Below are positions 1-9,023 of a stretch of 64,000 nucleotides of DNA, in pieces. The stretch covers positions 1,674,001 through 1,738,000 of the forward strand of contig NZ_AP022586.1 of assembly GCF_010731695.1 (NCBI RefSeq), written 5' to 3'. Source of the DNA: Mycolicibacterium litorale (lineage in GTDB: Bacteria; Actinomycetota; Actinomycetes; Mycobacteriales; Mycobacteriaceae). Made by a program: the position numbers and the translations under genes. The notes beneath the pieces were generated by a model. That model saw nothing but the letters and a program-made list of their open reading frames with translations, made no database searches and was not told where the DNA came from. Positions within the stretch are counted from its first letter, which is position 1. Each line of letters starts with the position of its first letter.

Positions 1-489
1 GACAACGGCACGTTGCCCCGGCTCTCGGCATTCTCGGTCGCCGGCTGGCTGCGCGGGAAGTCCCGCACCAAGGCGGTGGCGGACGTGATGCAGTCCGTCC
101 GGTTGCGCAGCCGGAACCTCAACCAGGAAGTCGGCACGCTCTCCGGTGGCAACCAGCAGAAGGTGGTGCTGGCCCGTTGGCTGACCGACAGCGTCAACGT
201 GCTGCTGCTCGACGAGCCCACCCGCGGCGTCGACGTCGGTGCGCGCAGCGAGATCTACCGCATCATCACCGAATTCGCAGAACAGGGCATGGCCGTGCTG
301 ATGGCGTCCTCGGACATGCCGGAAGTGGTCGGATTGTCGCACCGGGCGTTCGTCATGCGTGGCGGCGCACTGGTCGGCGAACTCGACCGTGACGCCCTCG
401 ACCATCCCGAGGTCCAGGAGTCGGTGTTCCGGCTGGCGACCGCGCTGGAAGCCAGACCCGACACCACGGAGCAGGAGGCAGCATCGTGA
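1..489 (+). CDS. Sugar ABC importer ATP-binding subunit (RbsA type), 3' part
   Basis: Only the last 162 residues are in the window; the frame is open to position 1, so the gene starts upstream. The piece holds the end of the second nucleotide-binding domain of a ribose/galactose-type importer ATPase: the ABC signature (LSGGNQQKVVLARWL) is followed by a Walker B run ending LLLDEPTRG. It would power uptake from the cytoplasmic face of the membrane. Its TGA overlaps the GTG of the permease gene (GTGA), so the two are translationally coupled in one operon with the two binding proteins that follow. The sugar cannot be told from the sequence. Confidence 0.9.
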   Translation, partial: DNGTLPRLSAFSVAGWLRGKSRTKAVADVMQSVRLRSRNLNQEVGTLSGGNQQKVVLARWLTDSVNVLLLDEPTRGVDVGARSEIYRIITEFAEQGMAVLMASSDMPEVVGLSHRAFVMRGGALVGELDRDALDHPEVQESVFRLATALEARPDTTEQEAAS

Positions 490-1517
490 CCACCAAGGAA
501 GAGACCGCATCGGATTCCGGGGGCGCCACCGTCGTGGCGTCACCGATCACCGGTGAACCCGTCAAGCTGTTCTCCCGGGAATGGTTCGGCGCCATGGCAT
601 TGCGCTACGCGATGTTCATCATCCTGCTGATGGTGATCTTCTACTTCAGCTACCGAAGCGCCCGGTTCTCCACCGTCGACAACCTGGTGACCATCCTGGT
701 CGCGGCCGCGCCGTTCGCGCTGATCGCCCTGGGGCAGACCCTGGTGATCCTCACCGGTGGCATCGACCTCTCGGTGGGTAGCGTCATCGCGGTCTCGGCC
801 ATGGCCGGTGCGGCCACCGCGAAAGCCAACCCCGGTCAGGTGTGGATGACCGTGCTGGTGGCGATGCTCGTCGGCCTTGCGGTCGGCTGCATCAACGGGC
901 TTCTGGTGTCACGACTCAACGTTCCACCGTTCATCGCGACGCTCGGTACGTTGACGGCGGGTTCGGGTGCGGCGTACGTGATCGGCGGCGGTGCACCCAT
1001 CAACGGCCTGCCCGCGGAGTTCGGCGCCATCGCCAACACCAAGATCCTCGGTCTGCAGATCCCCGTGCTGCTGATGATCATCGGCATCATCGCGCTGGCC
1101 GTCATCATGAAGCGGACGACCTACGGCATGCGCGTCTATGCCGTGGGCGGTAACCGCAACGCCGCCGAGATCGCCGGTATCAACGCCAAGAACGTGCTCT
1201 TCAGTGTGTACGCGTTCTCCGGCCTGCTGGCCGGTCTGTCCGGCGTCATGCTGGCCTCCCGCGTCATCTCAGGGCCGCCCAACCTCGGGCAGGGTTACGA
1301 ACTCGACGCCATCGCGGCCGTGGTCATCGGCGGCGCCAGCCTGATGGGTGGTCGCGGCACCATCTGGGGAACGGCGTTGGGGCTGCTGATGATCCAGACC
1401 CTCAACAACGGCCTCGACATCCTCGTGGTGCCCGCCTACTGGCAGGACGTGATCAAGGGTGTCCTGATCGTCTCGGCCGTCGCGATCGACGTCTGGTCGT
1501 CGAAGCGACGAACGTGA
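486..1517 (+). CDS. Sugar ABC importer permease (RbsC/BPD_transp_2 family)
   Basis: This 343-residue integral membrane protein has a ~35-residue cytoplasmic N-terminus and then a series of hydrophobic helices. The family motif GGIDLSVGS is present (around 772-800), as is the conserved C-terminal AIAAVVIGGASLMGGRG stretch. It forms the membrane channel of a carbohydrate importer, pairing with the ATPase encoded immediately upstream (4-base overlap) and the binding lipoproteins downstream (55-base gap). The start is GTG at the overlap. Family assignment is secure; substrate is unknown. Confidence 0.93.
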   Translation: MTTKEETASDSGGATVVASPITGEPVKLFSREWFGAMALRYAMFIILLMVIFYFSYRSARFSTVDNLVTILVAAAPFALIALGQTLVILTGGIDLSVGSVIAVSAMAGAATAKANPGQVWMTVLVAMLVGLAVGCINGLLVSRLNVPPFIATLGTLTAGSGAAYVIGGGAPINGLPAEFGAIANTKILGLQIPVLLMIIGIIALAVIMKRTTYGMRVYAVGGNRNAAEIAGINAKNVLFSVYAFSGLLAGLSGVMLASRVISGPPNLGQGYELDAIAAVVIGGASLMGGRGTIWGTALGLLMIQTLNNGLDILVVPAYWQDVIKGVLIVSAVAIDVWSSKRRT

Positions 1518-1572
1518 TGCACGTGCAGGTGTAGTACCCCGTCCATTTCACGAGTAGCGAAAGAGAAGGCCC

Positions 1573-2622
1573 ATGAGACTGGGAACAAAGATGTTCGCCA
1601 TCGCCTCCGCCACGGCGCTGGGGTTCGGCATGACGGCGTGCGGCGCGGGTGACGAGGCCGCCAACAGCGACACCACCCGCATCGGCGTCACGGTGTACGA
1701 CATGAGCTCGTTCATCACCGCGGGCAAAGAAGGCATGGACCAGTACGCGAAGGACAACAACATCGAGCTGGTCTGGAATTCGGCGAATCTCGACGTCGCG
1801 ACCCAGGCCAGCCAGGTCGACTCCATGATCAACCAGGGCGTCGACGCGATCATCGTCGTTCCGGTGCAGGCGGATTCGCTGGGGCCGCAGGTGGCACAGG
1901 CCAAGGCGAAGAACATTCCGCTGGTCCCGGTGAACGCCGCGCTCGACAGCCCCGACGTCGCGGCCAGCGTGCAGCCCGACGACGTGGCCGCCGGTGAGCA
2001 GGAGATGCAGATGATGGCCGACCGCCTCGGCGGGCGCGGCAACATCGTGATCCTGCAGGGCCCGCTCGGGCAGTCCGGTGAGATCGACCGCACCAAGGGC
2101 ATCAACAACGTGCTGTCCCGCTACCCGGACATCAAGGTGCTGGCCATGGACACCGCGAACTGGAAGCGCGACGAGGCCGTCAACAAGATGAAGAACTGGA
2201 TCTCCGGCTTCGGCCCGCAGATCAACGGCGTGGTGGCCGAGAACGACGACATGGGTCTCGGTGCGCTGCAGGCGCTCAAGGAAGCCGGCCGCAACGACGT
2301 GCCGATCGTCGGCATCGACGGCATCGAGGACGGCCTCAACGCCGTCAAGAGCGGTGAGTTCATCGGCACCTCACTGCAGAACGGCACCGTCGAGCTGTCG
2401 GCCGGCCTGGCCGTCGCGAACAAGCTGGCCAAGGGCGAGCAGGTCGACACGAAGCCGGTCTACATCATGCCGGCCATCACCAAGGACAACGTCGACGTCG
2501 CGATCGAGCACGTGGTGACCGGGCGACAGCAGTTCCTCGAAGGCCTGACCGATCTGACGAACCGCAACCTCGAAACCGGCGACATCGCCTACGAGGGCAT
2601 CCCCGGTCAGAAGCAGCCCTGA
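1573..2622 (+). CDS. Sugar-binding lipoprotein of the ABC importer, copy 1
   Basis: This 349-residue periplasmic-binding protein of the ribose/galactose type (Peripla_BP_4) captures sugar outside the membrane for the permease encoded upstream. It begins with a signal peptide whose lipobox ends GMTAC, so it should be lipid-anchored. Conserved landmarks include [16 protein letters not shown] and [12 protein letters not shown]. An AGAAGG ribosome binding site precedes the ATG. It is followed after 46 bases by a close paralogue, and the two share long identical DNA blocks. Confidence 0.92.
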   Translation: MRLGTKMFAIASATALGFGMTACGAGDEAANSDTTRIGVTVYDMSSFITAGKEGMDQYAKDNNIELVWNSANLDVATQASQVDSMINQGVDAIIVVPVQADSLGPQVAQAKAKNIPLVPVNAALDSPDVAASVQPDDVAAGEQEMQMMADRLGGRGNIVILQGPLGQSGEIDRTKGINNVLSRYPDIKVLAMDTANWKRDEAVNKMKNWISGFGPQINGVVAENDDMGLGALQALKEAGRNDVPIVGIDGIEDGLNAVKSGEFIGTSLQNGTVELSAGLAVANKLAKGEQVDTKPVYIMPAITKDNVDVAIEHVVTGRQQFLEGLTDLTNRNLETGDIAYEGIPGQKQP

Positions 2623-2668
2623 TCGCCATACCAGTGGTTCACAACGAAAGAGAGCGAGACAACAACAG

Positions 2669-3724
2669 ATGACCCTGACAACGAAGTTCGGCGCGATCGC
2701 CGCCGCCGGGGTGCTGGGCTTCGGCCTCACCGCCTGCGGTGCGGGTGACACGGAGGCCAACAGCGACACCACCCGCATCGGCGTCACGGTGTACGACATG
2801 AGCTCGTTCATCACCGAGGGCAAAGAAGGCATGGACACCTATGCCAAGGCCAAGAACATCGAACTGGTGTGGAACTCGGCCAACAACGACGTCTCGACAC
2901 AGGCCAGCCAGGTCGACTCGCTGATCAACCAGGGCGTCGACGCGATCATCGTCGTTCCGGTGCAGGCGGATTCGCTCGGACCCCAGGTCGCCTCCGCCAA
3001 GGAGAAGGGCATCCCGCTGCTGGCGGTCAACGCCGCGCTGGAGACCCCGGACCTGGCAGGCAACGTGCAGCCCGACGACGTGGCCGCCGGTGAGCAGGAG
3101 ATGCAGATGATGGCCGACCGCCTCGGCGGGCGCGGCAACATCGTGGTCCTGCAGGGCCCGCTCGGCGGCTCCGGTGAGATCAACCGCGGCAAGGGCATCG
3201 ACAACGTGCTCGCCAAGTACCCCGACATCAAGGTGCTGGCCAAGGACACCGCGAACTGGAAGCGGGACGAGGCCGTCAACAAGATGAAGAACTGGATCTC
3301 GAGCTTCGGCCCGCAGATCGACGGTGTGGTCGCGCAGAACGACGACATGGGTCTCGGTGCGCTGCAGGCGCTCAAGGAAGCCGGCCGCACCGGTGTCCCG
3401 ATCGTCGGCATCGACGGCATCGAGGACGGCCTCAACGCCGTCAAGAGCGGTGAGTTCATCGGCACCTCGCTGCAGAACGGCACCGTGGAGCTGTCGGCCG
3501 GCCTGGCCGTCGCCGATGCGCTGGTCAAGGGTGAGGACGTCAAGACCGATCCGGTCTACGTGATGCCCGCGATCACGAAGGACAACGTGGACGTCGCGAT
3601 CCAGCACGTGGTGACCGAACGCGCCAAGTTCCTCGAGGGTCTGGTCGAGCTGACCGAGAAGAACCTCGAGACCGGCGACATCGCCTACGAGGGCATCCCG
3701 GGGCAGACGCAGCCCCAGCCCTGA
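2669..3724 (+). CDS. Sugar-binding lipoprotein of the ABC importer, copy 2
   Basis: This 351-residue paralogue of the preceding protein has a lipobox ending GLTAC and the same periplasmic-binding fold. The two differ in scattered residues along the whole length, but 61-base and 82-base stretches are identical in DNA (1660-1720 with 2756-2816; 1968-2049 with 3064-3145). It is the last gene of the operon and is followed 13 bases later by a strong hairpin. Possible roles are dosage increase or binding of a second related sugar; the sequence alone does not decide. Confidence 0.92.
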   Translation: MTLTTKFGAIAAAGVLGFGLTACGAGDTEANSDTTRIGVTVYDMSSFITEGKEGMDTYAKAKNIELVWNSANNDVSTQASQVDSLINQGVDAIIVVPVQADSLGPQVASAKEKGIPLLAVNAALETPDLAGNVQPDDVAAGEQEMQMMADRLGGRGNIVVLQGPLGGSGEINRGKGIDNVLAKYPDIKVLAKDTANWKRDEAVNKMKNWISSFGPQIDGVVAQNDDMGLGALQALKEAGRTGVPIVGIDGIEDGLNAVKSGEFIGTSLQNGTVELSAGLAVADALVKGEDVKTDPVYVMPAITKDNVDVAIQHVVTERAKFLEGLVELTEKNLETGDIAYEGIPGQTQPQP

Positions 3725-3737
3725 CCTTCTCTAACAG

Positions 3738-3769
3738 AAGCGGGCCCGGTCTTTCGACCGGGCCCGCTT
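3738..3769 (+). terminator. Intrinsic-type terminator of the sugar importer operon
   Basis: A perfect 14-base-pair stem (AAGCGGGCCCGGTC paired with GACCGGGCCCGCTT) closes a TTTC loop and is followed by a short T-rich stretch. It lies 13 bases after the stop of the second binding protein and before the convergent HerA gene, so it can end transcription from the left and perhaps from both sides. Confidence 0.85.
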
Positions 3770-3826
3770 TTCGGTTCGCGACACTGAACTGCCGCAGGGG
3801 TCTCCTCGCACGTCCGCGGCGCGGCT

Positions 3827-6800
3827 TCAGTCTTGCGGTTGCCGCGCGAGCGCCAGCACCTCCTCGGCGGTGGGCGCGCTGGCAGGATGGTGAGACAGGC
3901 ACAACGGCGACCGGATCTTGTGGAACGCCATGCCCTCCAGCGCCGCGTAGAACGTCCCGGACTGCAACCTGCTGATGTCGGGGATGAGTCCGCCCTTGAC
4001 GCGGGCCATCTCGCGCGCCACCGCGATCTGCGTCGAGGAGTTGAGCAGACCGTAGAACTGGGTGGCCGCGTTGCCGGGGATGTGGTTGTGCAATCCCTTG
4101 GGCGCCTGGGTCGCGAAGACCAGTCCCAACCCGTATTTCCTCGCTTGCGACGACAGCGCGAGTGTGCTGTGGGTGCAGGCGGTGGTGCCGACCGACGGCA
4201 CGAAGTTCTGCGCCTCGTCCATCACCAGCAGTCCGCCCAGGGCCCGGTCACCCGCCGGATGGCGCTTGATCCAGGAGAACAACGCCATCTGCAGCTGGTT
4301 GACGAATCCTTCGCGCTGCTGGTCGTTGGTCAACCCGATCATGCTGATCACCGACACCCGGGCGCGGTAGCCGTCCGACGGCGTCAGCAGCACACCGGGG
4401 TCGGCGGCCGTGCCCTCGCCGCCGAAGAGCGGATCGTTGACGATCGCCGCGCGCAGATTCTGGGCGAGTTCGGCGGCGAGGTCGCGGGCGCCGCTGAGTT
4501 CGCTGACGCCGTCCGGCAGATCCGCCAGCAGGTCGAGGAATCCCGGCAGTGTCGTGTCTCGACGAGAGCCGTAGTGGCGCAACGCCTCTCGAAGCACCGC
4601 CCGCGATCGGTTGGCCTTGGCGGTTTTACCGGCGATGAGCGCGCGCGGTTCGAGCGCCGCGACGGCGGATTCCACCGCGTCGGAGAACTCGTCGCGGTCG
4701 TCGAGCACGCTCGCGAAGTCGGGCAGCGGCTGGAACGACAGCGGCCGGCCCGCGGACCGGCTCGGCGTCCAGACCACCACCTCGGTGTTCGCGAGATATT
4801 CGGCCGCGCGCGGTGTGTCGGCCGGGTTCCAGTCCTTCGGGTACTGCGGCCACGCGCTGCCGAGCCGGGACAGGTCGTTGTTGGGGTCCAGCACGATCGA
4901 CGACACCCCGCGCAGTGCGCACTCCTCGATGAGCCGGCGCAGCAGCACGGTCTTACCGGAGCCTGATCCGGCGAACACGACGGTGTGCTTGCGCAGCGCC
5001 GCCAGGTCGACGCCGAGCGGCGTCCCGTCGTCGAGGTCGATGCCGACGGGCACGGCGGCGGGGGAGTCGGCGACCGGTGGATAACCGGGCGGCGAACCCG
5101 CGGCGGGCTGTTCGGCGGTCTCTTCGGCGGCCGGTTCGGGGACCGGTTCCGGTGCCTCGCCCGCGATCTCGCCGAGCGCGGTACGCAGCAGGCGGATTCC
5201 GTGCGCCGGTCTGCGGGCGGCCAGCCAGCCGGCGAGGCCGGGGGCGTCCTCGGCGATCAGGTCGCGCAGTGCGGTCATGGTCCGCACGTCGTCGTCGGAC
5301 AGGGGCAGGGTCCGCCCGCCGGCCGCTTCGAATTCGGCGACCAGTGCGGCGGTCTTGGCGCCGCTCGGCCAGGATGTGTTGCGCAGCAGGAACAATCGGC
5401 GCTTCTGGGGGTCAGTGCCCAGCCCGGTCTGCTGGACGGCGTTCCTGATGCGGGTCTGGGTGGCGATCGCGTTGGTCGTTGCGATCGCCCGGAACGCCCA
5501 GTGCCGTTCGTCGTCGAGGGCGGCGTCGAGGCTCTGGCGCAGCCTGCCGTGCAGCACCACCCGTCTCCCCGGCGGCGGGTCGAGGCGGAACGCCTGACCG
5601 GCCTCGCCGAGTTCGGTGATCCAGGCGTCCAGCGCCGCCGACAGCAGGCTCGGCATCGTGGTGTCCTCGCCGTCCGGGTCGGTCGCGGCCGCGGGCACCG
5701 CGCGACGGCGGTACTCGTTGAACTTCCGGTCGAGTTCTCCTGTGTCGGAGGGGGTTCGGTCACGGTGCTGATCGTGGCCTGCGGTCACCTCGCCGGTGAG
5801 GTGCCGCAGTTCTTCGACGGTGCCCGCATCGAGGCAGTGCCGCACATGGGCGTCGGCCCGCTTGAGCAGTTCGCGCGGGGTGAACTGCGGGGCGTCGTCG
5901 AACGCCGCCGGGAGGATCGGCCAGCTCGGATAGGGCGGTTCGAAACCCGTGCCGCGGTAGCTCGCGGTGAACCGGCGTTCGAGGATGGCCCGGCCGATGT
6001 CCGCGGTGGGCAGCGCCTCGAGCGGCCGGGTGGCGCGGAACCGGTCCTGCACCGTCGCGGTGGCGCGGTCCTGGATCGCCTCCCAGGCGGCCGGCAGGCA
6101 GGCCACCACGCTGGCGGTGCGCCGCATGGTCTGCCGGACCGACATCAAGCCGTGGGCCACGTGTTCGAGGTCGCGGTTGTCGGCCGCCTGTTCGCGGCCC
6201 GTGCTGCGTACCGACTGCGCGAGCAGCGTGTCGATCTGGTCGAGGGCCAGTACAGCGGGTCCGGCGAGGGCGACCAGCCGGGAGATGTCGCGCACGCATT
6301 CCTGCGCGCTCATCGTGGGGGCGGGCAGCCCCCAGCGGGCGCGGTCGTCGTCGACGTCGTCGTTGCCGTCGAGGAAGGCCTGCCCGACGTCTTGGAGCTG
6401 GAGGTCGGCGGCGCCGAGCAGGGTCAGCGCGCGCAGCGTGTGATGGGTCTCGCGAACGGTGGCCCGGTGCACCTTGTGCAGCGCGTTGACGAATTCGGTG
6501 AGCACCTCCGGGGTGAGGTCGTCGTCGCCGACCACCGCGCGCCGCGCGGCGCGGCCGATGTGCGCGACGGACGACAGCTCCCACAGCACGTCTTTGAGTT
6601 GCGTCTCGCGCTGGCCGCCGGGCCGGCCGAGGCTCTCCAGGATGCCGCCGCGGGCGGATTCCCAGAAGCCGGCGGCGTCGAGCAGTTCGACGAGGAAGAA
6701 GTAGCCGCCGCGCTGCTGTACCCGCTCCCGGACCTGACCGAGCAGGTGGGTCTTCCCCGAACCTGCCTGGCCGCGGACCACCACACCGAGCGGGCTGGAG

Positions 6801-6964
6801 CCGGGATTTCGCTCTGCGTCGCCGAAGGCGGCGAGGACGTCGTCGAGCGCGTGTTCGTGCAGTCCGTTGACGTGGAGCGCGCCCTGGGAGTGCCACAGGT
6901 CGTCGGCGGTCGGCGCCCACGCGAGTCGCAGGCCCGCCAGTGCCGCGCGGGCACGTGGATCCAT
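3827..6964 (-). CDS. Dual-NTPase protein: N-terminal AAA ATPase plus C-terminal HerA/DUF87 translocase domain
   Basis: This 1045-residue protein has two separate nucleotide-binding modules. The first has Walker A GQAGSGKT (residues 65-72) and Walker B AVLALDQ (about 237-243), resembling STAND/ORC-like AAA ATPases. A middle region (about 410-600) is not recognised. A Pro/Glu-rich linker (about 603-640) leads to a HerA/DUF87 domain with Walker A AGSGSGKT (665-672), Walker B LLVMDEAQ (912-919) and a sensor stretch ATQAPKGLHNHI. HerA-type ATPases translocate DNA in repair and in defence systems. The start is ATG sharing one base with the stop of the upstream gene (TGATG); the longer open frame beyond it is only antiphase to that gene. 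No nuclease is encoded nearby. Exact function is unknown. Confidence 0.85.
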   Translation of the reverse strand: MDPRARAALAGLRLAWAPTADDLWHSQGALHVNGLHEHALDDVLAAFGDAERNPGSSPLGVVVRGQAGSGKTHLLGQVRERVQQRGGYFFLVELLDAAGFWESARGGILESLGRPGGQRETQLKDVLWELSSVAHIGRAARRAVVGDDDLTPEVLTEFVNALHKVHRATVRETHHTLRALTLLGAADLQLQDVGQAFLDGNDDVDDDRARWGLPAPTMSAQECVRDISRLVALAGPAVLALDQIDTLLAQSVRSTGREQAADNRDLEHVAHGLMSVRQTMRRTASVVACLPAAWEAIQDRATATVQDRFRATRPLEALPTADIGRAILERRFTASYRGTGFEPPYPSWPILPAAFDDAPQFTPRELLKRADAHVRHCLDAGTVEELRHLTGEVTAGHDQHRDRTPSDTGELDRKFNEYRRRAVPAAATDPDGEDTTMPSLLSAALDAWITELGEAGQAFRLDPPPGRRVVLHGRLRQSLDAALDDERHWAFRAIATTNAIATQTRIRNAVQQTGLGTDPQKRRLFLLRNTSWPSGAKTAALVAEFEAAGGRTLPLSDDDVRTMTALRDLIAEDAPGLAGWLAARRPAHGIRLLRTALGEIAGEAPEPVPEPAAEETAEQPAAGSPPGYPPVADSPAAVPVGIDLDDGTPLGVDLAALRKHTVVFAGSGSGKTVLLRRLIEECALRGVSSIVLDPNNDLSRLGSAWPQYPKDWNPADTPRAAEYLANTEVVVWTPSRSAGRPLSFQPLPDFASVLDDRDEFSDAVESAVAALEPRALIAGKTAKANRSRAVLREALRHYGSRRDTTLPGFLDLLADLPDGVSELSGARDLAAELAQNLRAAIVNDPLFGGEGTAADPGVLLTPSDGYRARVSVISMIGLTNDQQREGFVNQLQMALFSWIKRHPAGDRALGGLLVMDEAQNFVPSVGTTACTHSTLALSSQARKYGLGLVFATQAPKGLHNHIPGNAATQFYGLLNSSTQIAVAREMARVKGGLIPDISRLQSGTFYAALEGMAFHKIRSPLCLSHHPASAPTAEEVLALARQPQD

Positions 6965-7587
6965 CACGGCTCGATCGCGATCAGGTGCTTGTGCTGATTT
7001 CCGATGCGGATCGCGGCATCCCGGTCGGCCGGGGTGAGGGTCTTCTGGTTCTCCTCCGGAATGAGGCTCACCCCGGCGATCTGGTACATCCGGACCAGTG
7101 CGACGTCCAGCGCGTCGCGTTCCACGTCCGGCAGGTCCTCGCGCAGCCGGGTCAGGGTCACCCAGCCGCCCGGCCGATGCGCGAGCCGGCCGTAGGAGTC
7201 CCGGATGCGGGCTTCGACGGTGTCGGCGGGCGCGGGGTCCTGGGGCAGGAAGACGTCCGCCGGTCGCAGGTCCGCGCTGTCGAAGTACCGCCCGAGCGCG
7301 CGCAGCACCGTGTAGAGCGCCCGGCCCTGCCCGGACGCCCGCGCCGGCACCTCGGCGCCGAACATGCTGCGGCACACCGCCCAACCCTCGTCGGTGAGCT
7401 CGTGGACCAGGGGCCGGCCCGAGGCCGTGTCGACCAGGTTGAGCCGGTTGAGCCGTTCGCGGCTCGCCCTGTCGAGTTTGGGGCCCAACCGTTCCAGCTC
7501 GGGGTTGGGGACCGGTCGCGCCTCCGACATCAGGACGAGCAGTACCGCCTGCTCGGTTCCGCTCAACTCGTCGACCGCGACGGTCAT
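6964..7587 (-). CDS. Hypothetical protein, winged-helix-like, partner of the dual-NTPase protein
   Basis: This 207-residue protein is encoded directly upstream of, and translationally coupled to, the HerA-type gene. Its N-terminal ~70 residues (ELSGTEQAVLLVLMSEA..., then NRLNLVDTASGRPLVHELTDEG) look like a winged-helix domain. The C-terminal part (RPGGWVTLTRLREDLPD...) looks like a second small helical or winged-helix unit. No catalytic motif is visible. The coupling suggests it forms a complex with, or regulates, the NTPase. The fold reading is mine and not a recognised family. Confidence 0.75.
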   Translation of the reverse strand: MTVAVDELSGTEQAVLLVLMSEARPVPNPELERLGPKLDRASRERLNRLNLVDTASGRPLVHELTDEGWAVCRSMFGAEVPARASGQGRALYTVLRALGRYFDSADLRPADVFLPQDPAPADTVEARIRDSYGRLAHRPGGWVTLTRLREDLPDVERDALDVALVRMYQIAGVSLIPEENQKTLTPADRDAAIRIGNQHKHLIAIEP

Positions 7588-7620
7588 CCGGCCCCCTCCT
7601 GTGTGTGGTCGTGTCCAGTT

Positions 7621-8241
7621 CTACCCGGTGGTCGACGTCGGTGGCGCGACGAACGCACCGGCCGGCACTTCGGTGTACTGGGGTGTGAAGCCCTCGGCGG
7701 AGAAGGTGAAGCCCCGCCCGCTGCGCTCGGAGAGGCACGAGACGCCGGTGGCTTCCTGCACGTTGCAGCGGAATCCGGCGACGGCGAGGACCTGGTTGAA
7801 CTGCAGCACGCCGGCCGTCGCGGCGTCGGGGGTGAACGGGGCGTCGGGGAGCGCCACGAACGCCGGCTCACCGTCGCGGCCGACCACGATCGCGGTCGGC
7901 TCGGTGTCCTCCCCGGCGGCGTCGGCCACGGTGTCGGGTGCGCCCTCGATGCCGAGTGCCGCACCGTCCGCCGCCTGGCAGCCGGCCTGCACCCGGGGCA
8001 CGATCGCGCACTCCCAGCGCCCCGACGGCGTGGTGAAGAAGTACTGGGTGAACCCGTCGACCGGGGCGCCGAAGTAGAACGCGTTGACCAGGTTGGTGTT
8101 GTTCAGCGGCGGGGGCGGCGGTGCGGTCGGGGTGGCGGACGCGGCCGGACCGGCGTCGTCGGTGGTCACCACCGCGGGGCCGGTGCAGGCGGCCAGCACT
8201 GTCGCGGCCAGAGCCGCCGGAATCACAGTTGATGCGCGCAT
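7621..8241 (-). CDS. Putative lipoprotein, hypothetical
   Basis: This 206-residue exported protein starts at ATG 8241 (MRASTVIPAALAATVLAAC); the lipobox LAAC gives a mature N-terminal cysteine. A low-complexity Thr/Pro linker follows (about residues 25-47), then a domain with four more cysteines. These occur in RWECAIV, AGCQAADG, FRCNVQ and VSCLS, and probably form disulfides. This layout is common in mycobacterial secreted proteins of unknown role. It follows the coupled gene pair by 33 bases on the same strand but is a separate unit in character. Confidence 0.8.
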   Translation of the reverse strand: MRASTVIPAALAATVLAACTGPAVVTTDDAGPAASATPTAPPPPPLNNTNLVNAFYFGAPVDGFTQYFFTTPSGRWECAIVPRVQAGCQAADGAALGIEGAPDTVADAAGEDTEPTAIVVGRDGEPAFVALPDAPFTPDAATAGVLQFNQVLAVAGFRCNVQEATGVSCLSERSGRGFTFSAEGFTPQYTEVPAGAFVAPPTSTTG

Positions 8242-8288
8242 GTCGGTTCCCAAGCGTGCCGCAAGCCGTCGGCGCCGTGCCCGCCGGG

Positions 8289-9023
8289 TCAGCTCACGCG
8301 CGCCGCCAGCAGGTGACGCAGCGTGCGGGCGTTGTGCACGGCGTGCCCGCCGAGGTCGTTGTTGAAGTACACCAACACCCTGCGGCCCTGCGCGTCCCAC
8401 TCGACGATGCGGTCGGCCCACCGCTGCAGCGCCTCGTCGGGATAGGACCCGGCGTAGAGGCTTTCCTGGCTGGGACCGTGCATCCGCAGATAGACCAGGT
8501 CGCTGGTGGCCCGCGGCACGCAGCGCAGACCCGCGCCGCTCATGATCACGTAGGCGGCGCGGTGGCGTTCCAGCAGCCCGTACACCGCCGGGTCGTCCCA
8601 GGAGGGATGACGCAATTCCATCGCGACGGGGATCCAGTCCGGCATCACCGTGAGGAAGTGGTCGAGCAGGGCGTCGTCGCGCTCGATGGCGGGGTGCAGC
8701 TGGACCAGCAGGGCCTCGCGCCGGTCCCCGAGTGCGGTCCAGCACCGCTCGAAGCGCTCGACCCAGGGTTCCGGGGTGGCCAGTCTGCGGTAGTGGGTGA
8801 GCCCGCGGTGCGCCTTGACCGACATCGTGAACCCCTCGGGCAGCCGCTGCCGCCAGCCCTCGAAGGTGGCGTCGCGCGGCCACCGGTAGAAGCTGGCGTT
8901 GAGTTCGACGGTGTCGAACTCCGCGACGTACAGGCCGAGGCGTTTCGCCACCGGTGTGCGCTCGGGGTACAGCACGCCGGTCCAGTGGTCATAGGACCAC
9001 CCCGACGTGCCGATGCGGATCAT
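8289..9023 (-). CDS. DUF72 (YecE-like) TIM-barrel protein
   Basis: This 244-residue protein has the family's hallmark start (MIRIGTSGWSYDHW), the central VELNASFYRWP, the AMELRHPSW stretch and a C-terminal VYFNNDLGGHAVHNA. DUF72 proteins adopt a TIM-barrel fold related to AP-endonuclease-like enzymes; their biochemical role is not established. The ATG overlaps the stop of the HhH-GPD gene by four bases, so the two are co-translated. That pairing supports, but does not prove, a DNA-related function. Confidence 0.9.
   Translation of the reverse strand: MIRIGTSGWSYDHWTGVLYPERTPVAKRLGLYVAEFDTVELNASFYRWPRDATFEGWRQRLPEGFTMSVKAHRGLTHYRRLATPEPWVERFERCWTALGDRREALLVQLHPAIERDDALLDHFLTVMPDWIPVAMELRHPSWDDPAVYGLLERHRAAYVIMSGAGLRCVPRATSDLVYLRMHGPSQESLYAGSYPDEALQRWADRIVEWDAQGRRVLVYFNNDLGGHAVHNARTLRHLLAARVS

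Noticed and set aside
4985..6997. Long plus-strand frame of 670 codons opposite the HerA gene
   Set aside because: Low-complexity Arg/Gly/Val composition typical of antisense frames in GC-rich coding DNA, with no motif.
6965..7738. Upstream extension of the dual-NTPase frame by 258 codons
   Set aside because: It is antiphase to the well-formed 207-residue gene, is Arg/Pro/Gly-rich and has no family features; the ATG at 6964 coupled to that gene's stop is the real start.
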